Assembly (NCBI GenBank): GCA_973895155.1
Contig: OZ316899.1
Location: 1,922,001 to 1,986,000, forward strand
Direction: 5' to 3'
From: Marsupella aquatica
Taxonomy: Eukaryota; Marchantiophyta
DNA length: 64,000 bases
Shown here: piece after piece, positions 54,580-64,000 of the stretch
How positions within the stretch are numbered: the stretch's first letter is position 1
Layout: each line of letters opens with the position of its first letter
Notes under the pieces: generated by a model
The model's input: the letters and a program-made list of their open reading frames with translations, nothing else
Told to the model about the DNA's origin: nothing
Database searches by the model: none
Made by a program: the position numbers and the translations under genes

Positions 54580-55820
54580 TCAAGAGTATGCCTTGTGCAC
54601 ATCATCTAGGAGAGCAAATGATGTGTGGATTCTTTATTGTGCTTGCTCCTTTCACATTTGTTACATTCGTGAGTATTTCAATTCTTATTCTGTGTCAAAC
54701 GGTTCAGTTTTGATGGGAAATGACCACTCCTGTCGAGTTGAGGGTATTGGATCTGTAAAGATTCAAATGTTTAATGGCATTGTGCGCACAATGTTCGGAG
54801 TCAGGTTTGTACCTAGCATGCGTAAGAATTTGATTTCACTCGGTGTGTTGGATACAAATGGTCATCAATGGCGAGTAATTGATGGTGAACTTCAAGTCAT
54901 GTCGGGAGAGACAATGATTTTGAAGGGGAGTAGACAAAAGAATTTGTATGTGCTGCAGGGCAATACAGTATTGGAGAGGCCAATGTAACCAAGTCTCACG
55001 AGGAAATGACTCAACTGTGGCATTCACGGCTAGTCCACATGAGTGAGAAGGGTTTGGCTATCTTGCGGAAGAATGGGCTCATTTATGATTTACAGTCTTA
55101 TAAATTGGATTTCTGTGAGCATTGCATTTTTGGAAAGCAGCATTGTTGTGCTTTCGGTGTTAGAACTCATCGTTCCAAAGTGGTTCTTGAGTACATACAT
55201 AGTGACGTGTGGGGACCATCCCTGACTCCCTCACATTCTGGAAAATTGTACTATGTATCCTTCATTGACGATTACTCAAGATTTGTATGGATTTATTTCA
55301 TGACGCATAAGTCTGATGTCTTGTCCATTTTTACAAAGTGGAAGGCCCAAGTGGAGAATCAGACGGGAAACACGGTTAAGTGTTTGGATACCAGGGTGAA
55401 GAGTCTGAGGTCAGACAACGGCGGGGAGTACACTTCAATAGAATTTGAAGAGTATTGTGCATAACAAGAGATAATTTGCCATCTCACCATAGTTTATACT
55501 CTGCAGTAGAATGGTGGCGCTGAGAGGCTCAATCGAATACTATTGGAGCAATCACGGAGTATGCTAAGCCAATCAAGTTTACCACAAGAATTTTGGGCAG
55601 AAGCTGTCAATACTGCAGTTTATTTGGTAAATCTTTCTCCTTCTAGTGCAATCAAATTCAAAATGCCGTTTGAAATGTGTTATAAGCGGCAAGCAGACTA
55701 TCATGGCTTGGTAGTTTTTGGAAGTGATGCATATGCTCTCACACCAAAGCAGAATAGGACCAAGTTGGATCCTACGTCCAAGAAATATATTTTTCTTGGG
55801 TATCAAAGTGGTGTGAAGGC
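54580..55820 (+). pseudogene. E4 protease and integrase (copia pol, truncated)
   Basis: The protease site reads WILYCACSFHIC where the family has a D-S pair before A/G, so the catalytic Asp is lost. A GAG-pre-integrase block follows (LWHSRLVHMSEKGL ... CEHCIFGKQ). The integrase core has Asp in HSDVWGP and SDNGGEY and Glu in GGAERLNR, with stops at 55462 and 55507. It ends at KYIFLGYQSGVK where E5 begins, so RT is absent. Confidence 0.88.
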
Positions 55821-55930
55821 TGTGATGCCTAGCCAGGAATCACTAGGCCGATTTACATGGTAAAAGCAGGAGTGTACCCTGGAAAAACCTTAGTATAGTA
55901 ACAAGACAAGGAAAATATAAACAATTAAGG

Positions 55931-57403
55931 GTGACTATGGAACCCGGGCCGAGGCCAGAAGTAAGGACGCCGGGGGAGAGAACACGATTAGGGTTAGGGC
56001 ATGCTAAGCATCGGCGGCTAGGGGTGACCAACGGGAGGGAAGACCAGAGGAGGAGAGGGGTAAGGACCGCTCGCGAGGAATTGTGGCTCATTTGCAAGCA
56101 CGAACTGAGCAGACGACTACGGGAGGCCAAATACTGTCAACTACTTAGGCAAGCACTCTGGGTGGGAACAAATACCAACAATAGAGTCAAGGAGGGTATG
56201 AGCAACGTCAATCAAGCGGCACATTTTTTGGGATGCCTGTTCGAACGGGCAACTGAGTACATTGGAACTTACGAGGACAAAGAATCGGAGAGAGCAGCTT
56301 GAGAACGGCAGGAGCTCGCTCGACTGTGGGAGCTGCAGAAGTCTACCTTCTTAGGAGGAGAACTCATCAAGGCCGAGTTCTTGTGGACTCCTACTGCCAA
56401 TCAGCTCGATGACCTTCTATTTTGTGAAGACAGAATTGTCGGCATTCAGGAAGCCATCAACCGCTGCAACGACGCGCACTGGGAGTTGAAGGGTAGCACG
56501 GAAGGGTGGACAAAGGCAACTGTGCTAGGAGAAACATCCACGGCAGCCGAGATGAAGAGGAAAGGAAACAACAACGAAGAGGCCACCCTGGAAAAAAGAA
56601 CGAGGTCGGCGGCACCAAGAAAACCAGCAGAGCAGCAGAACAGGAGGCAGGGAGAAGCCGAAGAGGAGGAGGTTGATCCCATCAATGCCATTCCAACAAA
56701 TGATGACACCTGGAAAGGCTGGGCGGCAACCCTACCAGAGGAAGTGCAATTACATTTTGCACGGGAGGAGGATGCATGCTTTACGGCCATGCAGACCAAG
56801 AAGTACCAGGGCTTCATGGCCGGATCCGGCTTGGAAACCTTTGTAAGATTACCATGGCTGAAGCCGGAGGTGCCGGACTCAGACTTCTTAGAATTCGTGG
56901 GATCATGGGAACCCGAGACCAATTCCACGAGGGTGTATGGGAAGGATTTCTATCTCACTCCCCGGGTGATTGCCGAGGTGTTTGGCTTGCCGATGGGTAA
57001 TAAGACCAAGGTTGATACCAGGAAGACCTTACTTGACAAGGAGTTCCGGTCATTCCCAGGACCATCAACGAAGAATGGCTTCTTCCGGAACAGCTGCACC
57101 AACTCGCACATCGGAGAGATGATCGATTTCTTGCGGGTGACCATGCATTGTAACTTGCTGAGGGCAGAGATCGGCAAGGCTCAGGTCTACCTAGCAGAAA
57201 GGCCAGACCCAAGCCGGGATTACAACGGGTACCTCCTCAACCAACTGAAGAAAATCTTGAAGGAGGAACAACAGGTGATTGGCATGGGAAACGTGTCCCG
57301 GCTTGGCTATCACATGCCGTTGTTGTGCCGGTATGCCAGAAGTCAAATCTTTGCCCCAGTACTTCCCCTATCGGCAAGGGCACCGGAGGAGGTTTCGGAG
57401 TAG
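55931..57403 (+). pseudogene. E5 mobile-domain-like ORF
   Basis: One frame of 490 codons with a TGA at 56300-56302. Basic N-terminus, a helix-rich stretch, a Lys/Glu-rich linker, then a folded block including SWEPETNSTRVYGKDFYLTP and VIAEVFGLPMG, and later YNGYLLNQLKKIL. The 'FGLP' block parallels 'FCLP' in the E3 LTR ORF. In the same frame, after two apparently compensating frameshifts (57404-57960, Pro/Glu-rich), it reaches the coiled-coil ORF. Confidence 0.45.
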
Positions 57404-57964
57404 AGGCCGGCAACAGAAGAGCCCAACCAGCCTGTCAGTCCAATCAGGCATGCAGAATCTGCTGAAAATGCTGGAGAAGGAGAGAACGGCACCAGCAACG
57501 GCAACGGCACCGGTACAAGATGCTGCCCCAGAGGCCGGCCTAAGCCAACTTAGGAGGGGAAACCCCTTTACCAGAGCCAAGGAGAGAAGGAGGCCGGAAC
57601 ACAAGCCGGGAGTGCAAATGTATGTGGGAGCCTCAAGCCCCGAATTGGAGGCAGAGCAGCCTAAGGCTCCTTCCCGCGGAGAGCAGAGGGAGAGGACAGC
57701 CTGGAACCGAGAGGAGGAACAAGGGCCCGTGATCTGTGAGGCCATTTTCACGGCAGGACCAGGGGAACAGAGGGGAAGCAGGGAGTCCAAGCAGTGGAGG
57801 AGGCGGTGGAGGACTACAGCAATGATAACTCCGGCTATGGGTCGGATCATCATGTTCCAGGAGTAAGGACCTATGGCCGATTTATCCCCACGCTTCCAAG
57901 AGTAGTTTGAGGGGACCCCACCCAGCAGAGTAGCCCCGAGTCTCCCCCACCAGAGGTTGCTCCC

Positions 57965-59572
57965 TTGAGCTTTGACGGCATAAAGCAGACGGCACAAGAC
58001 TTTCAGGAGAAACTCAGGGAGGAAGAGAGGGCAGCCCTGGCTAGGGAGAAAGATTTATCAGGAGGAGATTGGCCGGAGGACATCAGGCGGCTTGCCAAAA
58101 AAAGAAGCAACCCTCTTGCCACCGTAGAAGAAATCCGCAAGGCGGCTTGGGAACAGAGGCCGAGGTGGTTGTTGCCGATGACTTCTACTTACTCCACCTA
58201 TGCTAAGGATAGAGCCATGGAGTACGGGGAGATGTGTGGGGACCTGGCGCTCAGCATCTTTGGGGAGGAGTTGGAGCAGGGACCTTTCTTCCAGAGGGAG
58301 AGGTTGGAGAAGCACCGATTAGAAGAAGCGGTGGCTTTGGAGAGAAGCAAAAAGGACGAGGTCATCCGACGGCTTAGGAAGAAGGAAGCCGAGGTGGAAG
58401 TCCTGCAGGCGGCCAAGAAAGCCCAAGATGAGCTGCGGATTAAGCGGCATGAGCTAAACATCATGCAGGGGCAGTTGGATACCGCTCAGTCTGACAATCA
58501 GATTATCAAAGATAAACTGACTCGGACCCAAGGAGAGTTGGTCGGCGCAGTCAAGGAAAGAGAGAAATGGAAGCGGGAGCTAAGAGACGCAGAGGAGGCC
58601 CACTTAGCAACCAACAATCGGGCCATGGCGGAGAACCAGAGAAGGGAAAGGGCATTAAAGGGGGAACTCGAGGATATCCGCGGAGCCCTTGAGCAGAAGG
58701 AAGCAGAGTTAGGGAAATCCTATCAAGGGATTATTGCACTGCAGCAGGAGCTTGCGTCCCTGACGGCCAGCTTCAAGGCCGACCTGCGTGAAAAGGACGA
58801 CCAGCTCGACCAGACTTATGCCAAGATGAATAAGATGGAGTCTGTGGTCGTAGCAGAGCTCGACAAGGAGCTAAGAGCAACCCAAGAGGAGAGGGCTACC
58901 TTAAAGACAGAGTTGGAGGAAGCCAAAAAGGAGCTGGAGGAGGCGCGCAAAGACCTGGACGAGACCCAGGAGGAGTTGGAGGAAATCATGAGGAAGATGG
59001 AGAACCTACAGCGGCGGGCCGACAACCAAACGGAGCGGTTGAAGAAACAAGCCGCAGTATTTAAATGCTTGGCTTCATCAGGTCCAACTCCAATTGGGGC
59101 AACCCAGTTACCAGGGGTAGTATTGGCCGAAGGACAAGCCGAGACACTCACCCCGGTGCCGGAGGTAAGTAGCAAGGGGAAGGAACCGGCTGTTGAAATA
59201 GGGAAGAAGAAGAAGCGGAAACCTTCTAGGTCTGGGAGTTATACGGCTTCTCAAGCTGTTGTGACCGAGAAGATAAACCCGGCACCAACCTCCGACATCG
59301 GCACGACGGTGGATCCACCAGTCCTAGGAAGTGGGGATGGCAAGGCCAAGGCCGGGACAACCAGTAATGAAGCCGAGGTACCAGATCCTCCACTAGAACA
59401 TGCCGGGGAGGCCGTGGCCGATGCTGAGGCCGAAGCCAAGGGTGGACCCAGTCAGGCCGATGAAGAGTTGACTCGGTCCGGGGCAGGTAATCTGTCAGAG
59501 GACGGACCAACGACAGTGGTTGCGGAGGAAGCATTGGGGGCGTCCATTGAGGACCAGCCACCGGGGTCGTGA
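57965..59572 (+). CDS. E5 coiled-coil ORF
   Basis: 535 codons in the same frame as 55931-57403. A long heptad-repeat coiled coil spans about residues 110-380 (KKDEVIRRLRKKEAEVEVLQ onward), followed by an acidic/Ala-rich tail. Matches the domain order of the E3 LTR protein. Function unknown; possibly oligomerisation. Confidence 0.45.
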   Translation: MSFDGIKQTAQDFQEKLREEERAALAREKDLSGGDWPEDIRRLAKKRSNPLATVEEIRKAAWEQRPRWLLPMTSTYSTYAKDRAMEYGEMCGDLALSIFGEELEQGPFFQRERLEKHRLEEAVALERSKKDEVIRRLRKKEAEVEVLQAAKKAQDELRIKRHELNIMQGQLDTAQSDNQIIKDKLTRTQGELVGAVKEREKWKRELRDAEEAHLATNNRAMAENQRRERALKGELEDIRGALEQKEAELGKSYQGIIALQQELASLTASFKADLREKDDQLDQTYAKMNKMESVVVAELDKELRATQEERATLKTELEEAKKELEEARKDLDETQEELEEIMRKMENLQRRADNQTERLKKQAAVFKCLASSGPTPIGATQLPGVVLAEGQAETLTPVPEVSSKGKEPAVEIGKKKKRKPSRSGSYTASQAVVTEKINPAPTSDIGTTVDPPVLGSGDGKAKAGTTSNEAEVPDPPLEHAGEAVADAEAEAKGGPSQADEELTRSGAGNLSEDGPTTVVAEEALGASIEDQPPGS

Positions 59573-59847
59573 CGGTGTAAGGGAGCCGTCCCTTTTAGGG
59601 AGGGCGGACGTGGAGATAGGAGGCGTGAGTGGGCAGGGCGGGCGCTGATCTCCAAGTTTAGACTAAGGATCAGGACCAGGAGACGGCCCTGACACTTAGA
59701 TTAGTGGGATTGTGGAGCCACAAGGGAGAGCGACACTTGTGCTCCTGCCTCGCTGTACATAGGTAGATTACAGTTAGGTAGATTACAGTAAGTAGATTAG
59801 GCTTACGCTGCAAGGAATCAGGCGGATCCACAACATCAATCTATTCA

Positions 59848-60185
59848 TTAAAAGTGTATTATTATTTGATTTATGTACATTTGGGCAATGAAAAGTGTAC
59901 TTTTGGGGTTGGAAAAGTGTACATTTGGCCAATGAAAAATGTACATTTGGGGATAGAAAAGTGTACAATTGGCCCAATGAGTGTACATTTGGGCAATGAA
60001 AAGTGTAAATTTGAACATCAAAATAGGTAAAAGTGAGTACATTTGGCCTAGAAAGTGTACATTTGAGTGAAAAATGCATACATTTGGCTTAAAAAGTGTA
60101 CATTTAAGTGCATTTGGTCTAGAAAGTGTAACTTTTAGTGCAACAAAGTGTACATTTGGCCTAAAAAGTGTACATTTGCCTACCA
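59848..60185. repeat. degenerate ~20-bp minisatellite
   Basis: About 14-16 copies of an AAGTGTACATTTGG(C/G)C-AATGA unit with variable spacing. 60190-60425 is AT-rich without features. Confidence 0.85.
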
Positions 60186-60429
60186 ACTCTTCTTATAATC
60201 ATTTAAAAGAAAGAAATGAATAGAAAAATATTTTTAATTATGTAGAAAAAGCAAACATTCATATTCATAATGATCAAAAGTTTAGAAAATGAGGAGATAG
60301 TATCAAATTAAAACTATTAGAATAGTAAATAACTAGTACGTAAATTACTATGTTTGAATGAGTGACTATCTTAGGTACATAAAAACTAGTAACTATCTAT
60401 TTAATTATTATAGCTTCTAACAACTAAGT

Positions 60430-63400
60430 CTACTTGTCCATCCTTTGAAGATAATTTTGGACAGTTTGTAGAACATTTCGAGGGATCTTCAAACCTCTGC
60501 CCGCCATGTTTTCTTCTTTCATTCCAGATTTAAAACCATAAATTGCAGAATTTGCATACTGCCAATGTTGAGTATTCTCACCAAACCCTGGATCTCGTTC
60601 CCATGTCTTAGTGGACATGAAACAATTTAGATACCACGCACTCTCAGTCACATCAAGTTTAGAGTGTTTAGGCCTCTACCATTCAACTGGGAATATTGGA
60701 GCGTACTGTCGAGGCAGAGAAGGGTTTGTTGAAGATGTAGTTGGGACTTCATGCTTTGGGTCCACCAAACCCAAAGCTCTCACCAACCAGAAATGACCTC
60801 CACCATTTTTATTCTCACAATCATCCTCAGGTCGAAGAAATACAAAGTTTCCTTCACAAATATCCTGTAAAGGAATCCATCGTCCTTGTTCTCTCTCAGC
60901 TCGAGATCCAACAAATGGTGTTGCTTGATCTTCCATCTCTTCCAAGACCTCATTTTGAAGAGCCGTTATCTCTGCATTCTCCTCATCTTCACTTGGAGGA
61001 CCACTTTGTTCCGGTTGGTTGACCTTGTAACCAGTGCCGTGGTTAGTCTTAGGCCAAAATCTGTTTTTCAAGGGAAATTGAGTACTTCCCTCCCCTTCTA
61101 GTGCGAGCCCATTTGTCAACAACTCCACAATTCTCTCCCAATATTTCACAAGAGGAAATCTTTCCTTATATGCTATAGATGTCTCATCAGTGCAACTCAT
61201 TCTCAAAAAATCAAGGTACTTGTTAAGAAATGGGATAATCTCTTCAGATTTTTTGTGTATCTCTCCAATGGATTTAGCTAAGGGCTCTCCACTAGGTAAA
61301 AGAAGAGAATTTGTTGTCAGATCTGTTGCCCAAATGCACCTTCCACCAACTGGCCCCCAAGCTTGCTTTACATGGGACTTATACTGAAATATTGGTACAT
61401 TATCTCTCATAGAGAAAAGAAATGATACAGGTTTTGAGTGACCTTGAATATCTTTCACCTTGAAAGTTTGAAGATATTCTTTGTAAGATGCAACTTCTTG
61501 TATCAATCTGGGAACTGGATGAATGCTCTCGCATTCCCATACCTTTGCCATAAGAGCAAGGAGGGTTGCAACTTCTTTGTGCTGAACTTGATATGATACC
61601 TTTGAAAAGAGTGCATCAACATCTTCGTGCATATGACCAACCATTAGAAAAGACATTTGAACAGTTTCAAATACTCCTCTACTCACAAGCTCGCTACAAA
61701 ATGCCATGACAGTCTGGTTTTTGTTGTCCTTTGCTGAATTATCCATCTGCAATGTTAGGTGCCTTGGCAAGGGCTTGAACGATGGACTGCCTTGCTCTCC
61801 TTGCATGTCTTCTCCTTCATCCTCATCTTGTTGGTTTGGGACGGTCTCAGTCCGACTCTCAGCTCCATCTTCAGAACCAATATACCTATTCATCGGTATA
61901 TTCTTTGGTTCCAAATAACCCGTAAAAAATGCTTCAAAGTCAAGTAGGGCTTGAAAGAAAGGTCTGTGAGGTTCCCAATGAAGGCCATCCAACATGTCAC
62001 CTGTCTTGTCTCCATTGTACTCTTCAAGGTCTCGAAGACACTTAGCCAAGGATGTCACTATGAAATCGGCATCTCCTGGCCAAAGGCCAATGACACTAAA
62101 GTGTGCATAAACTCCTGGATCCCTCCCGTGGGTCAACATCGCTGTGAGAGCAATAGGTAGCGGCATTCCATGACCCGAAAGAGATTTAGGAGTACTAACC
62201 ATTTTTGGAATCCATGTCTTTGCTTGATCCATCTTGTCGTGAATAATGCAAAGATATTCTCTTGGGTGTTGTTTGGCCATCACTCGATGAGCGTAGTAAA
62301 CATATCTACGTGACATTTGCTCACGAAGATGTTGCGCTCGCTTTTCTTCAATTTCAGCACGTTCTTTTTTCCTTCTTTCTCGCATCAAACTGTCTTTGTA
62401 TTCACAACAAAGAGTACACTTGGCAAATGCACCATCTTTATGAAAACTGAAGTTTGCAAATGAGTTGCTCCAGATCTTGTAGAGAGTATTCTCTGTGACA
62501 GGAGGAAGCCCTTCTTCCTTCATCTTTGTTCTCACATCTTCCAGAATCTCTAGCTTCTTGTAACACGCCGGAAGACGGTACTCAGTAGAGTCTGTCCCAT
62601 GTGCCCCTCCATAAGGCATATGAGGCATGGGCTCTGCATTTCGAGTCAAAAAAGCCTCCAACAGAGCTTGTGCATGCAAGGTATTTGCCCTTGTTTTCAT
62701 CAAGCCCGTATTGCCATGGAACCCAATTTTGCAACCCTCCACATATCTCCTTTTGTAATCATAATATTTGGTGTGGCTAAAACCGTGGATAATTGCAAAT
62801 GCATGTCTGCATACGACCATACCCTTAAGAACATGGTGTCCCTTATCACGAACATCATCCTCTCTATAGTGAAAGAGGTTGAAAATGTGTGACGTTTTTG
62901 ACTCGCTTGACATCCCATGAAATTCCATCCTAATATCTTCGATGTTTTCCCTTGGCATAATGAGACAACATTTTTGCTTGCAACAATTTTCTCTTTTCAC
63001 GTCATCAATTGACGCCTCTGTTGTTTTTGGAAATTGCCTTGGTTTCCAACAACCTCCTCTTCTTTTCATTTGGATCTACTTGATTCCTCTTGTTGAAATT
63101 GTACAGCCTTGAACACAGTACTCCTCTATCACTTACATCCGCATTGAGTTTATCCCTATCCATTGAGTCCATCCTCTCAGAACCTTCCACCAAAATGTCT
63201 GACAAAAATTTTCCATTTGCAACTAGTTTTGTTGAATCAATCCGCCATCGAATCAAACTCACTACTCCCTTGTGGATGTTGGGAAAGTATTGTGCTGCCA
63301 CGACATCTTTCACAGCAATCCCAACATGCTCATCACCAAGAATTTCATCATCAACTGCTGCTGTCACTTGAGGGACAATGATCGTTCCAGTGGCAACCAT

Positions 63401-64000
63401 TTTGGTTTGATCCAAACCAGTGTAGAGTTCAACCAACTCTGACATCCAGTTTGCCCGATGAAAATAGTCACACTTAGTGTCCGTGGTGTTCGCCGAACAA
63501 GACTGTGAAACAAAATTTGCCTTGTCCTTCTGCTTCTTAGAGGAAGATTTGTTGCTCCCATCAATATCAACATTCCATACTTTATTGTGGACGTCAACCA
63601 CATCCCATAGAACCCAAGAGCCCTTTGCCTCTTCAATTGTTGCAGCTCCACCATGTGCGTAAGGTAAAGTCTTACTACCATGAATCACATCTGTGACTTT
63701 TACACTAACCCGAGACTCACCGAGTAATATGTTATGACATCTCTCCATTGGATCGGTCTTGAAAACAACTCCAAAGGCCACACAATGGCCAGAGATAAGC
63801 ATTTCAACCTCATCGTCTGGCCTTAGGGTGGTCGAAGCATCCTCCTCTACATTTGCAAAATTATGATGTTGTTATCTTTTCGAGTCGAACAACTACCAAT
63901 ATTGATGCGTTTTTGAGTAATCTTATCCGCAGATCGATATGCACATGACATATCCCAAATGACACATGAGTCAATGGCATCATGAAGATTTTCTGCCCTA
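60430..64000 (-). pseudogene. transposase-like gene (DUF7869-type motifs), 5' end off window
   Basis: An exon at 64000-63897 joins by a 50-nt intron (63896-63847, GTAGTT..TGTAG, phase consistent) to a long exon. There, MLISGHCVAFGVVF leads to a frameshift near 63069, then 797 codons and an in-frame TAG (60678-60676) followed by 75 more codons to 60430. Diagnostic motifs: IIHDKMDQAKTWIP, LQMDNSAKDNKNQTVMAF and VGHMHEDVDALFSKV. This D / DN..NKN / GHxHxDxD series defines a family widespread in eukaryotic genomes and, I believe, annotated as DUF7869 and related to transposases. Cys-rich segments (CCKQKCC; CTLCCEYKDSL) precede it. Probably inactive in this copy. Confidence 0.6.

Larger units (their letters stand above)
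47265..55820 (+). mobile_element. Ty1/copia element E4, interrupted and 3'-truncated
   Basis: 5' LTR, initiator-Met PBS, leader, gag, protease and integrase in copia order (integrase before RT). The leader is split by about 4.5 kb of unrelated sequence (about 48800-53300). E5 begins inside the region after the integrase, and RT, RNase H and the 3' LTR are not in the window. Confidence 0.8.
55821..59838 (+). mobile_element. E5: long LTR-like unit (solo or truncated) with LTR-type ORFs
   Basis: Begins TGTGATGCC inside the copia frame. Its length (about 4 kb) and content (mobile-domain-like ORF, then coiled-coil ORF) match the E3 LTR. The right end near 59838 (GGATCCACAACA) is not certain: I see no clear target duplication, no PBS and no resumption of the copia gene. 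59580-59838 is non-coding, with three GTAGATTA-type short repeats (59762-59800). Confidence 0.5.

Noticed and set aside
55821-59838. A complete retrotransposon
   Set aside because: No gag, protease, RT or integrase of its own; only LTR-type ORFs, so it is reported as an LTR-like unit.
59848-60186. Minus-strand ORF of about 112 codons
   Set aside because: It translates the minisatellite; the protein repeat simply mirrors the DNA repeat.
1-64000. tRNA genes
   Set aside because: No stretch was seen with convincing A and B boxes and a cloverleaf; a dedicated scan could not be run.

Overview
The window looks like a transposon-dominated stretch of a streptophyte green-algal genome, with a charophyte such as Chara or Klebsormidium as my best guess. 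The reasons are: a primer-binding site matching the plant tRNA-Asp 3' end, a copia PBS for initiator tRNA-Met, a plant-type LINE ORF1, short spliceosomal introns, and a Ty3/gypsy element carrying a DNMT3-like cytosine methyltransferase (I recall a 2018 report by de Mendoza and colleagues of such elements in charophytes). Species identity cannot be proved from the sequence alone.

Layout. (1) A broken host-like or giant-transposon gene on the minus strand ('copy A', ParB-like domain) occupies 1-830 and 24738-26533. It is split by a 23.9-kb gypsy element E1 (836-24732, TSD ATCTA). E1 has unusually long LTRs (about 4.1 kb) that encode their own proteins. Its 3' LTR is itself interrupted by a second gypsy element, E2 (12346-21937, minus). 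E2 encodes gag, protease, a C5-cytosine methyltransferase, RT, RNase H, integrase and a terminal PHD finger in one frame. E2 also carries a 5S rRNA-derived segment. (2) 26534-31130: palindrome-rich intergenic DNA, then a decayed MULE/KDZ-type transposase gene divergent from copy A. (3) About 31600-35580: a LINE on the minus strand. (4) 35581-37522 and 43447-44983: 'copy B', a paralogue of copy A. It runs from the ParB-like motif into a C-terminal domain resembling beta-class N4/N6 DNA methyltransferases. It is split by gypsy element E3 (37523-43441, minus, TSD CATTT). (5) 45000-47260: palindrome-bearing non-coding DNA. (6) 47265-55820: a copia element E4, itself split by an unresolved eroded insert. 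(7) 55821 to about 59838: an LTR-like unit E5 with LTR-encoded ORFs. (8) 59848-60185: a minisatellite. (9) 60430-64000: a gene with the D/DN..NKN/GHxHxDxD motifs of a transposase-like family, minus strand, running off the window.

The most interesting signal is a 15-bp palindrome, TAGCGCCnGGCGCTA, present 19 times. Every copy lies in introns or intergenic DNA of the ParB/methyltransferase and MULE-like segments; none lies in the retroelements. At one paralogous intron it sits exactly 24 nt before the acceptor in both gene copies. Together with the head-to-head MULE-like transposase, this suggests a large DNA transposon carrying a ParB-DNA methyltransferase and its own dispersed binding or target sites. 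Two kinds of DNA methylation enzyme (C5 in E2, probable N4/N6-type in copy B) are thus carried by mobile or mobile-looking DNA in one window. Almost every autonomous gene here is interrupted by stops or frameshifts, so the window is mainly a fossil record. E2 is the best preserved.
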